The notes under the pieces: generated by a model
Told to the model about the DNA's origin: nothing
The model's input: only the letters and a program-made list of their open reading frames with translations
Databases searched by the model: none
Program-made: the position numbers and the translations under genes
Shown here: piece after piece, positions 9,036-18,068 of the stretch
How the letters are laid out: every line of letters starts with the position of its first letter
Numbering within the stretch: the first letter of the stretch is position 1
Origin: Caulobacteraceae bacterium UBA3198
Lineage (GTDB): Bacteria; Pseudomonadota; Alphaproteobacteria; Caulobacterales; Caulobacteraceae
DNA length: 64,000 nt
Direction of reading: 5' to 3'
Assembly (NCBI GenBank): GCA_002363865.1
Contig: DEWY01000002.1
Coordinates: 234,496 to 298,495, forward strand

Positions 9036-10259
9036 CTAAAGACGGATCGGGACGGATGAGGGGCCGGCCAGCTCATGCCAGGTCCGGCGCCACTGGCCCT
9101 TGACCAGATTGAGGGCCAGGCAGGCCATCAGCGCCATGACCGCGAAGCCGAACAGACCGGCCTGATAGGAGCCCGTGGTCTGCTTGGCCCAACCAAGGCT
9201 GGCGGCCAGATAGAAGCCGCCCACCCCACCGGTCATGCCGACCAGGCCGGTGACCACGCCGATCTCGTTGCGGAAGCGCTGCGGGGCGAGCTGGAAGACC
9301 GCGCCATTGCCGGCGCCCAAGGCCATCATGGCGAACATGATCACGCCCAGGGCCACATAGGGGTTGGCCATATGGAAGCTGGCGACAGCGAGACCGACGG
9401 CGGCCATGAGATAGACCACGGTCAGGGTCCGCACCCCGCCGTAGCGGTCGGCCAGGCCGCCGCCCACGGGCCGGGCGAAGGAGCCGGCGAAGACACAGGC
9501 GGCTGTGAAGAAGCCAGCGATCACCGGGCTCAGGCCATACTCGCTGTTGAAGTAGATGGTGAGCGACGAGGACAGGCCGACGAAGCCGCCGAAGGTGACG
9601 CTGTAGAGCAGCATGAGCCACCAGGCGTCCGGCGTCTTCAGCACCGCCATGTATTCGGTCAGGGACTTGGGCGGCGGCTGTTCAGGGGCGTCCTTGGCGA
9701 AGACCACATAGACGACGAAGGCGATGGCCAGGGGGATGGTGGCCAGACCAAGGACGTTCATCCAGCCGAACTGCTGGGCCAGGAAAGGCGCAAACAGGGC
9801 CGCCAGAGCGGTGCCGGAATTGCCCGCGCCGGCGATGCCCAAGGCCAGGCCCTGATGCTCCGGGGGATACCAGCGCGAGGCCAGCGGCAGGGCCACGGCG
9901 AACGAGGCGCCGGCCACGCCCAGCAGGACGCCGACCATCAGGATCTGGCTGTAATTGTGCAGTCCCACGAACCAGGCGAGGCCGAGGCCCGCCATGACGA
10001 TGAGCTGGCCGATGATCCCGGTCTTCTTCGGGCCGATATGGTCCACCAGCACGCCGGCCACCACCCGCAGCAGCGCCCCGGCGAGAACCGGAACGGCGAC
10101 CATGAAGCCCTTCTGCGCCGCATCAAGGCCGAAACTCTCGGCGATGGCCACGCCCAAGGGACCCAGCAGCACCCAGACCATGAAGCTGAGGTCGAAGTAC
10201 AGGAAGGCCGAGAACAGAGTCGGGGCGTGCCCCGCCTTAAGGAAGGATCGGCTGATCAT
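9036..10259 (-). CDS. Nitrate/nitrite MFS transporter (NNP family), assimilatory
   Basis: A 407-residue MFS protein of the nitrate/nitrite porter family with about 12 membrane helices. NNP signatures are visible: GIAGAGNSGTALAALFAPFLA near residue 145 and GMTGGVGGFYLAA near 345. It is the first structural gene after the nasS-nasT pair and precedes nirB by 17 bp, so it most likely imports nitrate for assimilation. It is distinct from the two NarK proteins at 33-36 kb. Its transcript has a 225-bp leader that is the expected site of NasT action. Confidence 0.92.
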   Translation of the reverse strand: MISRSFLKAGHAPTLFSAFLYFDLSFMVWVLLGPLGVAIAESFGLDAAQKGFMVAVPVLAGALLRVVAGVLVDHIGPKKTGIIGQLIVMAGLGLAWFVGLHNYSQILMVGVLLGVAGASFAVALPLASRWYPPEHQGLALGIAGAGNSGTALAALFAPFLAQQFGWMNVLGLATIPLAIAFVVYVVFAKDAPEQPPPKSLTEYMAVLKTPDAWWLMLLYSVTFGGFVGLSSSLTIYFNSEYGLSPVIAGFFTAACVFAGSFARPVGGGLADRYGGVRTLTVVYLMAAVGLAVASFHMANPYVALGVIMFAMMALGAGNGAVFQLAPQRFRNEIGVVTGLVGMTGGVGGFYLAASLGWAKQTTGSYQAGLFGFAVMALMACLALNLVKGQWRRTWHELAGPSSVPIRL

Positions 10260-10484
10260 GGGAAGACCCGTTCAAGAGGACATGAGTGGCGGCGTCGCCG
10301 TGCGGAGGCGGCTCGTCATCGAGCCTGTTCCGAAGAAGCCGCGAACGCCGTTGTCCTGGGCCTGACCTCATGAGGCGCGAGCCGGCCGGTCCCGTCACGC
10401 CCAGGATGCAGGCGTCAGCTCAGATGGCCCGCATCGCGTGAAAATGTGGCGCCTGCGAACGAGTGCTGTCGAAGTCTTGGGCGA
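10260..10484 (-). promoter_or_regulatory. Leader of the nitrate assimilation operon, probable NasT target
   Basis: A 225-bp gap between nasS and the transporter gene, all in the minus-strand direction of transcription. In other proteobacteria NasT, an ANTAR-domain protein, binds a leader RNA with paired hairpins and prevents early termination of the nas operon. Here I see a perfect 6-bp stem GGCTCG-ATGA-CGAGCC at 10310-10325 and a 5-bp stem ACGCC/GGCGT around 10395-10415. No U-rich terminator tract is obvious. The hairpins are seen; the NasT role is inferred from gene order. Confidence 0.5.
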
Positions 10485-11456
10485 TCAGCGGTCTTGAGCG
10501 GCCAGATAGAGGTCCGGACGCCAGCACCGCTCGGCGACCTTGTCGACGGCGACCTCGCCGACCTGCCCCCACCGGACCATCTGCTCCAGCAGCCAGCCCG
10601 CCTGCTCGCGGCGGGGCGGATTGACGGCGGCCCCGGCGAAGGCGATCTCGGCCAGGCCTGAGGCGATCGCCTCAGGCGCCGTGTCGAGGAATTCCGGCCG
10701 GGCCAGGAGGCCCACCAGCTCTTGCTGATTGTGCGGATCGGCGGCCCAGTCGCCGGCCGCCGCCAGGGCGCGGATCAGGGACAACAGGATGGCCGGATTG
10801 GCCGCCGCCCAGAATTCCGTGACCCCCAGCACCTTGTCCGGCGCCTCGGGCCAGACCTCGGTCGCGCGCACCACGGTCTGGCCGACGCCGGCGGCCTCGG
10901 CCACCGCATTCCACGGCGCGCCGGCGCAGAAGCCCTCGATCACGCCTTCGCCCAGCAGGGCGGCCGTGCGCGGCGGGGGAACCACCGTCAGGCGAACATC
11001 GACGTCGGGGTTCAGGCCCAGGCCCACCAGCCAATGGCGCAGCAGGTAGTTGTGGATCGAGAACGGATAGACCGCCGCCAGGGTCAGAGGACTGGCCCCC
11101 TCCTCCTGCCTGCGTCGAACAAGGTGGGTCAGGCGCGCGCCGGCGCCGCCATCCCCGGTCAGGCGTGTGGACAGGGTCACCGCCGCCCCGCCCCGGTTCA
11201 GGGCGATGGGGGCGATCATCGCCTTGGGTTCGCTGCCGATCCCCAGGCTGGCGGCCAGGACCATCGGCGCCAGCATGTGGGCGCCGTCCAGGGCGCCGGC
11301 GGCCACCTTGTCGCGGATGGTGGCCCACGAACCCTCGCGGTTGAGGCTGACCGACAGGCCCTCGGCGGCGAAGTAACCCTTCTCCTGCGCCACGATCAGG
11401 GGGGCGGCGTCGACGAGGGGAATGAACCCCAGCTGCAACGGGCCAGATGGGCTCAC
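10485..11456 (-). CDS. nasS: NasS-type nitrate sensor (NrtA-like, cytoplasmic)
   Basis: A 323-residue protein of the NrtA/CmpA nitrate-binding family (GYFAAEGLSV near residue 27, WATIRDKVAAGALDGAHML near 45, GFCAGAPWN near 175). It has no signal peptide or lipobox and no ABC transporter genes beside it, so it is read as NasS, the cytoplasmic nitrate sensor that holds NasT inactive until nitrate or nitrite binds, rather than as a periplasmic transport protein. Its start overlaps the nasT stop (ATGA), as expected for a regulatory pair that must be made in matched amounts. It lies directly upstream of the operon it should control. Confidence 0.85.
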   Translation of the reverse strand: MSPSGPLQLGFIPLVDAAPLIVAQEKGYFAAEGLSVSLNREGSWATIRDKVAAGALDGAHMLAPMVLAASLGIGSEPKAMIAPIALNRGGAAVTLSTRLTGDGGAGARLTHLVRRRQEEGASPLTLAAVYPFSIHNYLLRHWLVGLGLNPDVDVRLTVVPPPRTAALLGEGVIEGFCAGAPWNAVAEAAGVGQTVVRATEVWPEAPDKVLGVTEFWAAANPAILLSLIRALAAAGDWAADPHNQQELVGLLARPEFLDTAPEAIASGLAEIAFAGAAVNPPRREQAGWLLEQMVRWGQVGEVAVDKVAERCWRPDLYLAAQDR

Positions 11457-12034
11457 GTGGGATCTCCGCCCTTGAGTACGCCGGCGAAGGCCAGCAGGTC
11501 GGCGGCCACGGCCCCCAGCGGTCGTCCGGTATCCATGGAAAGCTTGCGCAACAGCCGGTAGGCCGCCTCCTCGTCCAGGTCGCGCTCCTTCATCAGCAGG
11601 GCCTTGGCCCGCTCGATGCTCTTGCGCGACGCGAGATCGGCCTTGGCCTTGGCCAGGTCCGCCCGCAGCTGATGCATCAGCTGAAAGCGGCTCATGGCCA
11701 CCTCCAGCACCGGGCGCACCCGGGCCGCGGAGAGACCGTCGACCACATAGGCGGCCACGCCGGCACGCACCGCCTCCTCCGCCAGCCCCGGCTCGGACCG
11801 GTCTACGAACATCACCACGGGGCGCGGATTCACCGCGCTGGCTTCGCGCAAGCTCTCCAAGGTGTCGCGGTCCGGGCTTTCAGAGGCGACCACCACGACA
11901 TCAGGCTGGAAGGCGGCGGCGTCCCTCTCATGGAACACAGCTGCGATCTGCACCTGCAGGGGATCGATCCCAGCAAGCCCCTCGGCTACCAGGGCGGCGC
12001 GAGCCGGGTCCGGATCGATGATGAGCACCCGCAT
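11453..12034 (-). CDS. nasT: NasT-type ANTAR antiterminator
   Basis: A 193-residue regulator with an N-terminal receiver-like domain (residues 1-120) and a C-terminal ANTAR RNA-binding domain (about 130-185; KSIERAKALLMKERDLDEEA). NasT proteins release the nas operon from early termination by binding hairpins in its leader RNA. In the receiver the segment after strand 3 reads VVVVASESPDRD; by comparison with the usual DxESPDRD of the family as I recall it, the phospho-acceptor Asp is replaced by Ala, fitting control by NasS binding instead of phosphorylation. It is translationally coupled to nasS. Confidence 0.88.
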   Translation of the reverse strand: MRVLIIDPDPARAALVAEGLAGIDPLQVQIAAVFHERDAAAFQPDVVVVASESPDRDTLESLREASAVNPRPVVMFVDRSEPGLAEEAVRAGVAAYVVDGLSAARVRPVLEVAMSRFQLMHQLRADLAKAKADLASRKSIERAKALLMKERDLDEEAAYRLLRKLSMDTGRPLGAVAADLLAFAGVLKGGDPT

Positions 12035-12182
12035 GCAGCCTGCCTAGGCGAGCCCACGATCCAGCCAACCCGCAAAGCGCCCCCTGGCGATGGCGCGCCT
12101 CGCAAGCGCTCATAAAACGGGCGGGCGGAGCCTGGGTTTTGGGCGCCGGGAGTTCTGCGGGATGCTCACTAGCCATAACGAC

Positions 12183-12202
12183 ACCGACAGGCGCCCGTCG
12201 GT
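12183..12202. promoter_or_regulatory. Perfect inverted repeat between divergent nasT and mobA
   Basis: ACCGAC-N8-GTCGGT, a 6-bp perfect inverted repeat in the 286-bp region between the divergent nasT and mobA genes. Its size and place suit a dimeric regulator's operator, for example one controlling nasST, but no family-specific consensus was recognised. A long upstream reading of mobA passes through it and is rejected. Confidence 0.3.
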
Positions 12203-12320
12203 AAGGTACTCGGCCCCTGTCTCGGCCGATCACGGCGACGTCAAATTGAATCGGGCGGGAAGAGCGCGCACCAGCCCTGGGGACGACGACAGCCCCCGTC
12301 GCGCAATCGCAGGAACGCCA

Positions 12321-12890
12321 ATGACACTCTGTGTGGTGCTGGCAGGTGGCGCAGGTCGCCGCATGGGAGGCGACAAGCCCCAGCAGCTCTATCAGGCCCG
12401 CTCGCTCGGCGAACACGCCCTGTCGTTGGCGGCCAACTTCGCCGTTCACGTGGCCCTGTCTGTCAGAGAGCGGCGGCAGGCTGACGGGCTGCCGCCTGTG
12501 CAGCTCCTGTTTGACCCGCCGGACATCGAAGGCCCACTGGCCGGAGTGGCCAGCGGCCTGGCCTACGGCGAACAGATCGGGACCGCCCAGGTTCTGACCA
12601 TCCCCTGCGATGCGCCCCACTTGCCAGATGATCTGTACGCCAAGCTCGAGGAGGCGCTTTCACAGGACCCGGTGGCGCTCGCCGCTTCGGCAGGAGACGG
12701 CCGCCAGGGCCATCCCACCTGCACCTTGTGGCGTACTGAGGCCCTTGGCCCCCTGTGGAGCTATGCCAGGTCTGGCCGCAGGTCGCTCCGCGGCCTGCTT
12801 GCCGAGCTCAACAGCCGTCAAGTCGTATGGGAGGATCCGTTTGGCCAGGTCTTCCTGAACCTGAACACGCCGAAAGACCTGGCGCCTTAA
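12321..12890 (+). CDS. mobA: Molybdenum cofactor guanylyltransferase, copy 1
   Basis: A 189-residue MobA-type nucleotidyltransferase, which adds GMP to molybdopterin to give the MGD cofactor used by NasA and NarG. The N-terminal loop LAGGAGRRMGGDKP matches the GTP-binding signature. IPCDAPHLPDDL near residue 95 gives the metal-binding Asp region and FLNLNTPKDL is the usual C-terminal NxNTPEDL-like motif. The ATG at 12321 has an AGGA 6 bases upstream. The protein is identical at 160 of 189 aligned positions to the second copy at 46231. It lies divergent from nasT, beside the assimilatory nitrate reductase cluster. Confidence 0.88.
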   Translation: MTLCVVLAGGAGRRMGGDKPQQLYQARSLGEHALSLAANFAVHVALSVRERRQADGLPPVQLLFDPPDIEGPLAGVASGLAYGEQIGTAQVLTIPCDAPHLPDDLYAKLEEALSQDPVALAASAGDGRQGHPTCTLWRTEALGPLWSYARSGRRSLRGLLAELNSRQVVWEDPFGQVFLNLNTPKDLAP

Positions 12891-13177
12891 AACTCCGCCG
12901 ATTCAGCCCCCGCCCATGTAGCAGTATGTGGCGACCGCTTGGGGCGCTTCCCGGACCTTGGAAGGTCCGCCGCCGGGCTGCAGCGCAATCGCCCGCCAAG
13001 CTGATCATGACCGGGAACGCATGACTTTCGGCCAACTTCGAAAGTGTTTGCCCGTAGGACGATTGGCTATCTGGATATCTCGTCGCTCCAGTCCGCCTGC
13101 AGAAACTTCGACAAAGCCAAGTTCTTCGGAGTTGAGCCGATGGCCTTTATCCGCAAGCCTTGAACAATAAGCGGTCG

Positions 13178-13582
13178 TCAGGCCGCCTGCCCGGCATCTG
13201 ATGCGTGATCGCTCGCCACCGGGGCGTCAATCAACTGGCGCACATGTCGGAGGAGGTCGAAAGGATCGAAGGGCTTGGTGATGACGCCCACGGCGCCGGT
13301 TTGCATTAGGCTGACTTGTTGGTGTTCAAGCGCCAAGCCGGTGATGTAGATGATCGGCGGCGGACAATTGCTGGTCGCGTTTATCTGGTCGATGAGATCT
13401 GCGGCGCAAATGCCCGGCATTACCGCGTCAAGCAGAATGACATCATATTTTTCGTCACGAATGAGGTCAACGGCCTCATTTGCATCAGATGTCACTCGAA
13501 CAACAGATTCCAAATCTGTCCCGAAACTCATAGACACCAATTCGAGAAGTATTCTATCGTCATCGATATATAAAGCTCGCAT
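13178..13582 (-). CDS. Single-domain response regulator
   Basis: A 134-residue CheY-like receiver with no output domain. The acidic pair (IDDD near residues 6-9), the phospho-acceptor Asp (VILLDAVMP near residue 51) and the Lys-Pro pair (TKPFDPFDL near 102) are all present. It probably relays phosphate within the signalling cluster that follows. It is transcribed away from the next regulator; the 269-bp gap upstream holds several GATATC-type short repeats near 13617-13645 but no motif I can name. About 285 bp of near-empty sequence separates it from mobA. Confidence 0.85.
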   Translation of the reverse strand: MRALYIDDDRILLELVSMSFGTDLESVVRVTSDANEAVDLIRDEKYDVILLDAVMPGICAADLIDQINATSNCPPPIIYITGLALEHQQVSLMQTGAVGVITKPFDPFDLLRHVRQLIDAPVASDHASDAGQAA

Positions 13583-13851
13583 AGGCCTAAACCCTTGGCT
13601 TCAGATATAATGAACCGATATCAGGCGATATCTCTCTACGGATATAGGTGATTTTACCTAATTCATTACCCATAGAGGGCGTCAAATTGTCGCAAGTTCG
13701 GCTGGCGGCAATCACCTCTTTAGCTGGCGCTACGCCATTGTCGCCAAGCAGAATTCAGACCTTGAGACCTTGATCGCGCCGACCTAGCCGACCTGCCGCA
13801 CAGGTCGCTCCTGACGCTAGAGGCGCAATGACGCAGTGACCGCTGACGGTC

Positions 13852-14370
13852 TTGGCGTTAAGCTTAAACACAGAGAGCATTTCGAATGCCCAGAGGCCTA
13901 GCGCGAGGCTGAAGTTGCCCAAGACGATCTTTGCCATCGACGATGATCCGCTGATGCTTGAGATCCTGGCTCAGGTTCTTTCGCCCCCAGCCTATAATCT
14001 GATTGGGGTCCTCAGCGGTCAAGGCGGATTGGACAGCGTCTTTCGGACGCCGCCAGATCTCGTATTGCTCGATCTGGGGCTTCCGGACCTGCCCGGCATG
14101 TCGGTGCTCAAGGCCCTCAAGGGCCGGTCCGGTTGGTCGAAGGTTCCAATCGTGATGCTGACGGCCGACGATGCAATCGAACCCATAGTTAGGGCCCGCG
14201 AACTGGGCGCGCGTGGCTATCTTTGCAAGCCCATCTCAGCCGTCGGATTTGCCGGGGTTGTCGCGGATTTGCTGGCAAGCCCCGATGTCGTTTGGCTTGA
14301 CGACTTGACGCGACTGAGAGGTGCGAGAGCATCGGATCGCGTCGGGTCGCCCCACCCTCCCGGCGGCTAA
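13852..14370 (+). CDS. Response regulator receiver protein
   Basis: A receiver-domain protein of up to 172 residues. The receiver begins at IFAIDDDPLMLEI, the acceptor Asp is in LVLLDLGLPDLPG, and CKPISAVGFAGV gives the conserved Lys. A C-terminal tail of about 45 residues has no recognised domain. There is no ATG at the head: a TTG at 13852 gives the longest reading and another TTG at 13915 would start just before the receiver, so the start is uncertain. It lies 71 bp upstream of the large hybrid kinase and may be its partner. Confidence 0.75.
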   Translation: MALSLNTESISNAQRPSARLKLPKTIFAIDDDPLMLEILAQVLSPPAYNLIGVLSGQGGLDSVFRTPPDLVLLDLGLPDLPGMSVLKALKGRSGWSKVPIVMLTADDAIEPIVRARELGARGYLCKPISAVGFAGVVADLLASPDVVWLDDLTRLRGARASDRVGSPHPPGG

Positions 14371-14441
14371 TACCCGCAGGCTGGCATTAACCCCAAGGGC
14401 GCGGTCGTATGCAAAGCGTTGCGCTCAAATAGGGGGAGGTC

Positions 14442-17400
14442 ATGGCTTTGGATGAGACAGCGCGCCTGGAAGCTCTGAGGGCGTTGAGCGTTATGGACAC
14501 GGCGCCCGAAGCGCGGTTCGACCGCATCACCACGCTTGCCAGTGATCTGTTCGATGCGCCGATCGCCCTGGTTTCCCTAGTCGACGATCATCGACAATGG
14601 TTCAAGTCGCGCGTCGGCCTGGAAGCCTGCTCAACCGACCGCTCGCTGGCCTTCTGCGCCCATGCGCTTGAGATGGGACCTGACGCGGTGATGGTGGTCG
14701 AAGACGCGACGTTGGACCGGCGTTTTGCGACCAATGTGTTGGTGACTCAAGCGCCTGACATCCGGTTCTATATGGGCGCCACGCTCACGACCGCCGACGG
14801 CTTCAACCTCGGAACGCTCTGCGTTATCGACACCAAACCCCGTCCAACGCCGTCCCAACGCGAGCAGCATCGTCTGCACCAACTCGCGCAGGTCGTCGTC
14901 GACGAACTGATGCTGGGACAGGCGGCGCGGGAAGTAGAGGAAAAACAGACTCTTCTGCACATGGCCGAAACCATGTCCGGCGTGGGCCACTGGCGCCTCG
15001 ATTTAGTGAGCGGCAAAGTTCTCTGGTCTGACGCCGTGTACGCCATTCATGGTGTTCTCAGAGAAGAGTTCGACCCCAATCTCGGCGAGGCGCTGGAATT
15101 CTACGCTCCCGGCGATCGTGAAGCCGTCGAGCGTCACATCGCCGAGGCCACTGAGAGTCGGACCGGGTTTAACTTTCAACTGCGTTTGCGGCGTCCCGAC
15201 GGCGAAATCCGACATGTGATCTCAAAAGCCGTCTGCGAGCTTGGAGCGCTCGGCGAACCCGTCGCCCTCTTCGGTCTCTTTCAGGACGTCACTGAGCATC
15301 AAACGCGCCTCGATCGCTCGCGTAGGAGCGAGGCCCGCTATCGTCTGCTCGCCGATAACGCTGGCGATGTGATCACCCTCTACAACGCGGAAGGGGGCGG
15401 GCTCTATTCCTCGCCGGCCCTAGAAAGGCTCCTTGGCTACACCGCCGCCGAAGCCAAAGGGATGAGCGCCGCCGACTTCCTTCACCCAGACGATAAGCAA
15501 GCCGTTAGCGCTGCTTTTTCAGCCCTGGCGCACGGGCAAGCCGACGCGACGGTTCAGCATCGCTCGCGACACAAGCTGGGCCATTATGTTTGGGTTGAGA
15601 CCAACCTGCGATCCATTCAAGGTGAGACGTCCCATCAAGCTGAGACGTCGCACGAGGCGTCGGTTCTTGGTGTGTCTCGCGACATTACAGAGCGCAAGTC
15701 TCTTGAAGCCGAGGGGCTCGTCGCCCGCGATCAGGAACGCGCTCAAGCGCAAAGGGCGCTGTTAGCCGAAGATATCGCTGGAGTTGGTTACTGGCGGATC
15801 GATCTCACAACCAACGAACTCTTCCTGTCGCCCAAGATGCACGCAATTTACGGCACAGGGGGCGATCACGCGCTTAATATGCGTGATCTTCTCGCCCAGA
15901 TCCATCCCGACGATCAGGCCGAGGAACAGGCGCGTATCGCTCGTAGGCTCAAGACTGGCCAACCGGAGTTCGACGCCGTCTTCAGAATTATCCGCCGAGA
16001 CGGCGCCCTGCGTCACCTGCGCGGCAGCTCGATCTTTGAGATGGATGCGGACGGGGAGCGTAGGGCCGTCCTGGGGACCGTGATCGACATCACGGATATC
16101 GTCGCGGCGCGTCAAGCATTGGCGGACAGTGAGGCGCGTTACCGGCATTTGGCCGAACAAGCCACGGACATGATCGCCCGCTTAAGTTTTGCGGGGCGCT
16201 TCGAGTATGTCACGCCCTCATCCAAACACATCCTGGGTTATGAGCCCGAGGTCTTGGTCGGTCAGAGCCCTCTGGATCTCATCCATCCAGACGACCAGGC
16301 TTCGGTTGCAGCAGCATACCGGGCGATGTTGGATCAAGATGCTAACCCGCACCCACCCCAGGTTCGATATCGCGGGCTCCATGCCGATGGCAGATGGATC
16401 TGGTTGGAAGGCCGCCCACGCGTGGTCTTCGATCCGCAATCGGGCGAGCCGATAGGCTATCAAGACGAGGTTCGAGACATTTCCGTTTCAGTGGCCGCCG
16501 AAGAGGCGACCGAGCAGGCGCGCGCGGCGGCTGAGGCATCGGCCAACGCGAAGACAGACTTCCTCGCCAATATGAGCCACGAGTTGCGAACGCCCCTGAC
16601 CTCGGTTCTGGGCTTTAGCCGCCTGATCAAAGAGCAGCCCGAACTTTCGACCAACACGCGCCGTTTCGTGGATCGGGTGCTGAATGCGGGCGCCGCGCTG
16701 CTGGCGACGGTCAACGATATTCTCGATTTTTCAAAGCTGGAGGCCGGGCAAATCGAGGTCAAGCGGCAGCCGGCCAGTCCCCTGGCTGTCCTGAGCCAAA
16801 CTGTAGAGCTTTTCGGCGTGCAGGCCGAGGAGAAGGGCCTGGCGATGCGATTGGAGATTGCCGAGGGTTTCCCCGAAACCGTGATGCTGGATGCGGATCG
16901 ACTACGGCAAGTGCTGCTCAATCTTGTCGGAAATGCTGTGAAGTTCACCGAGGCCGGTGAAGTGCGGGTCCAGGCAAGCTATCACGACGACGCCCTCTAC
17001 ATCGCCGTCATCGACACGGGGGCAGGAATTGCGCCAGAGTTGCAGGCTAGGCTCTTCCAACGTTTTTCGCAGGTCGACGCCTCGGCGACGCGTTCGCATG
17101 GCGGCACCGGCCTGGGCTTGGCGATCTGCAAGGGTCTTGTCGCCGCGATGGGCGGCGAGATCGGCCTGATTAGCGATGTTGGCCGCGGCGCCCGTTTTCA
17201 CTTCTCAATCCCCGCGCCGAAAGCCGCGATGATCGTCCTGCCTCAAGACGCCGAAATCGGTAGGGCGCTTCCGGTCGGCTGCAGAGTGCTGGTCGCCGAC
17301 GACAACACCGCCAACCTTGACCTGGTCGGGGCGGTACTCCGAGGGCTGGGCGTCGAAGTCACGACGGCAGGTGACGGCCAATCAGCCGTGGAGATAGCCG

Positions 17401-17654
17401 CAGGCGCCCCCTTTGATGCGATCCTGTTGGATCTGCGAATGCTCGGGCTGGATGGTCCTGCGACGGCGAGCGTGATCCGCCGTGGCGGCGGAGCCAATGC
17501 GGAAGTTCCCATTCTGGCCTTCTCCGCCGACGTCACCAGCCCCTTGGATACGGCTCTATTCGATGGCCTGATCGCCAAGCCCATCGACGCGGGGGCGCTC
17601 TTGATCGCACTATCGGCCGCGTTTGAATCGGAGGGCGCACTTGGGTCCGCTTGA
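14442..17654 (+). CDS. Soluble GAF/multi-PAS hybrid histidine kinase
   Basis: A 1070-residue sensor kinase with no membrane helices, so it should sense a cytoplasmic signal. Domains: GAF (about residues 1-165), four PAS/PAC units (about 170-295, 300-420, 440-560, 565-690; the first and third both open with GVG-W-R-DL), HisKA with the phospho-acceptor His at residue 713 (SHELRTPLT), HATPase with the N box near 826 (NLVGNAVKF) and G boxes (DTGAGIAPEL, GGTGLGLAI), then a C-terminal receiver with Asp near residue 997 (ILLDLRMLG). A GGGGGAGG ribosome site precedes the ATG. Hybrid layout implies a phosphorelay, and an Hpt protein is encoded 2 kb downstream. Confidence 0.93.
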   Translation: MALDETARLEALRALSVMDTAPEARFDRITTLASDLFDAPIALVSLVDDHRQWFKSRVGLEACSTDRSLAFCAHALEMGPDAVMVVEDATLDRRFATNVLVTQAPDIRFYMGATLTTADGFNLGTLCVIDTKPRPTPSQREQHRLHQLAQVVVDELMLGQAAREVEEKQTLLHMAETMSGVGHWRLDLVSGKVLWSDAVYAIHGVLREEFDPNLGEALEFYAPGDREAVERHIAEATESRTGFNFQLRLRRPDGEIRHVISKAVCELGALGEPVALFGLFQDVTEHQTRLDRSRRSEARYRLLADNAGDVITLYNAEGGGLYSSPALERLLGYTAAEAKGMSAADFLHPDDKQAVSAAFSALAHGQADATVQHRSRHKLGHYVWVETNLRSIQGETSHQAETSHEASVLGVSRDITERKSLEAEGLVARDQERAQAQRALLAEDIAGVGYWRIDLTTNELFLSPKMHAIYGTGGDHALNMRDLLAQIHPDDQAEEQARIARRLKTGQPEFDAVFRIIRRDGALRHLRGSSIFEMDADGERRAVLGTVIDITDIVAARQALADSEARYRHLAEQATDMIARLSFAGRFEYVTPSSKHILGYEPEVLVGQSPLDLIHPDDQASVAAAYRAMLDQDANPHPPQVRYRGLHADGRWIWLEGRPRVVFDPQSGEPIGYQDEVRDISVSVAAEEATEQARAAAEASANAKTDFLANMSHELRTPLTSVLGFSRLIKEQPELSTNTRRFVDRVLNAGAALLATVNDILDFSKLEAGQIEVKRQPASPLAVLSQTVELFGVQAEEKGLAMRLEIAEGFPETVMLDADRLRQVLLNLVGNAVKFTEAGEVRVQASYHDDALYIAVIDTGAGIAPELQARLFQRFSQVDASATRSHGGTGLGLAICKGLVAAMGGEIGLISDVGRGARFHFSIPAPKAAMIVLPQDAEIGRALPVGCRVLVADDNTANLDLVGAVLRGLGVEVTTAGDGQSAVEIAAGAPFDAILLDLRMLGLDGPATASVIRRGGGANAEVPILAFSADVTSPLDTALFDGLIAKPIDAGALLIALSAAFESEGALGSA

Positions 17655-18066
17655 TCGCAACGGGCCCCGGATCTTCGTGGCCGATGATGATCGCGCGATC
17701 CTTGACCTGATTACCACGCGGCTCGATCTGGCCGGTTATCACACGATGCAGGCGCGGGACGGTTGGGAAGCGCTCGATGGCATCTATGCGTCACGGCCGA
17801 CGGCTGTCGTGCTGGATATCGGCATGCCGCGACTCGATGGTCTTGGCGTGCTGCGCCACCTGCGCAAAACGCCGAGTTTTGCGAGCTTGCCTGTTATGAT
17901 GGTCACGGCGCGCAATACGCCGATGGAGGTGCGCAGCGCCATGGAATTGGGCGCCAGAGATTTCCTGGCCAAGCCCTTTGAGGATGCGCAGCTTCTGTCG
18001 CGCGTCGCGCGCATGTTGAGGCGGCGTTCGCCTCGGCAAAAGGATGCGGTCTTTCTGCCGTGCTAA
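17641..18066 (+). CDS. Single-domain response regulator coupled to the hybrid kinase
   Basis: A 141-residue receiver protein (VADDDRAI near residue 13; VVLDIGMPRLDG; Lys in LAKPFEDAQ). I chose the TTG at 17641, 6 bases after a GGAGGG ribosome site; it overlaps the end of the kinase gene by 14 bp, so the two are likely translated together and may be a cognate pair. A further TTG at 17623 is possible. It ends 2 bp before the stop of the convergent FixJ-type gene. Confidence 0.85.
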   Translation: MGPLDRNGPRIFVADDDRAILDLITTRLDLAGYHTMQARDGWEALDGIYASRPTAVVLDIGMPRLDGLGVLRHLRKTPSFASLPVMMVTARNTPMEVRSAMELGARDFLAKPFEDAQLLSRVARMLRRRSPRQKDAVFLPC

Positions 18067-18068
18067 CC

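Noticed and set aside
9075..10373. 432-codon plus-strand open frame over the nas transporter
   Set aside because: Complement of a clear MFS nitrate transporter; Gln/His/Gly-rich translation typical of an antisense frame.
12090..12320. 77-codon extension of mobA copy 1
   Set aside because: MobA begins at its nucleotide-binding loop and the ATG at 12321 has a ribosome site; copy 2 starts at the same residue.
13019..13163. Possible end of a lost gene (frame reading IGYLDISSLQSACRNFDKAKFFG)
   Set aside because: The frame is natural-looking but has no start, no upstream domain and no family I can name. Noted only as a possible gene remnant.
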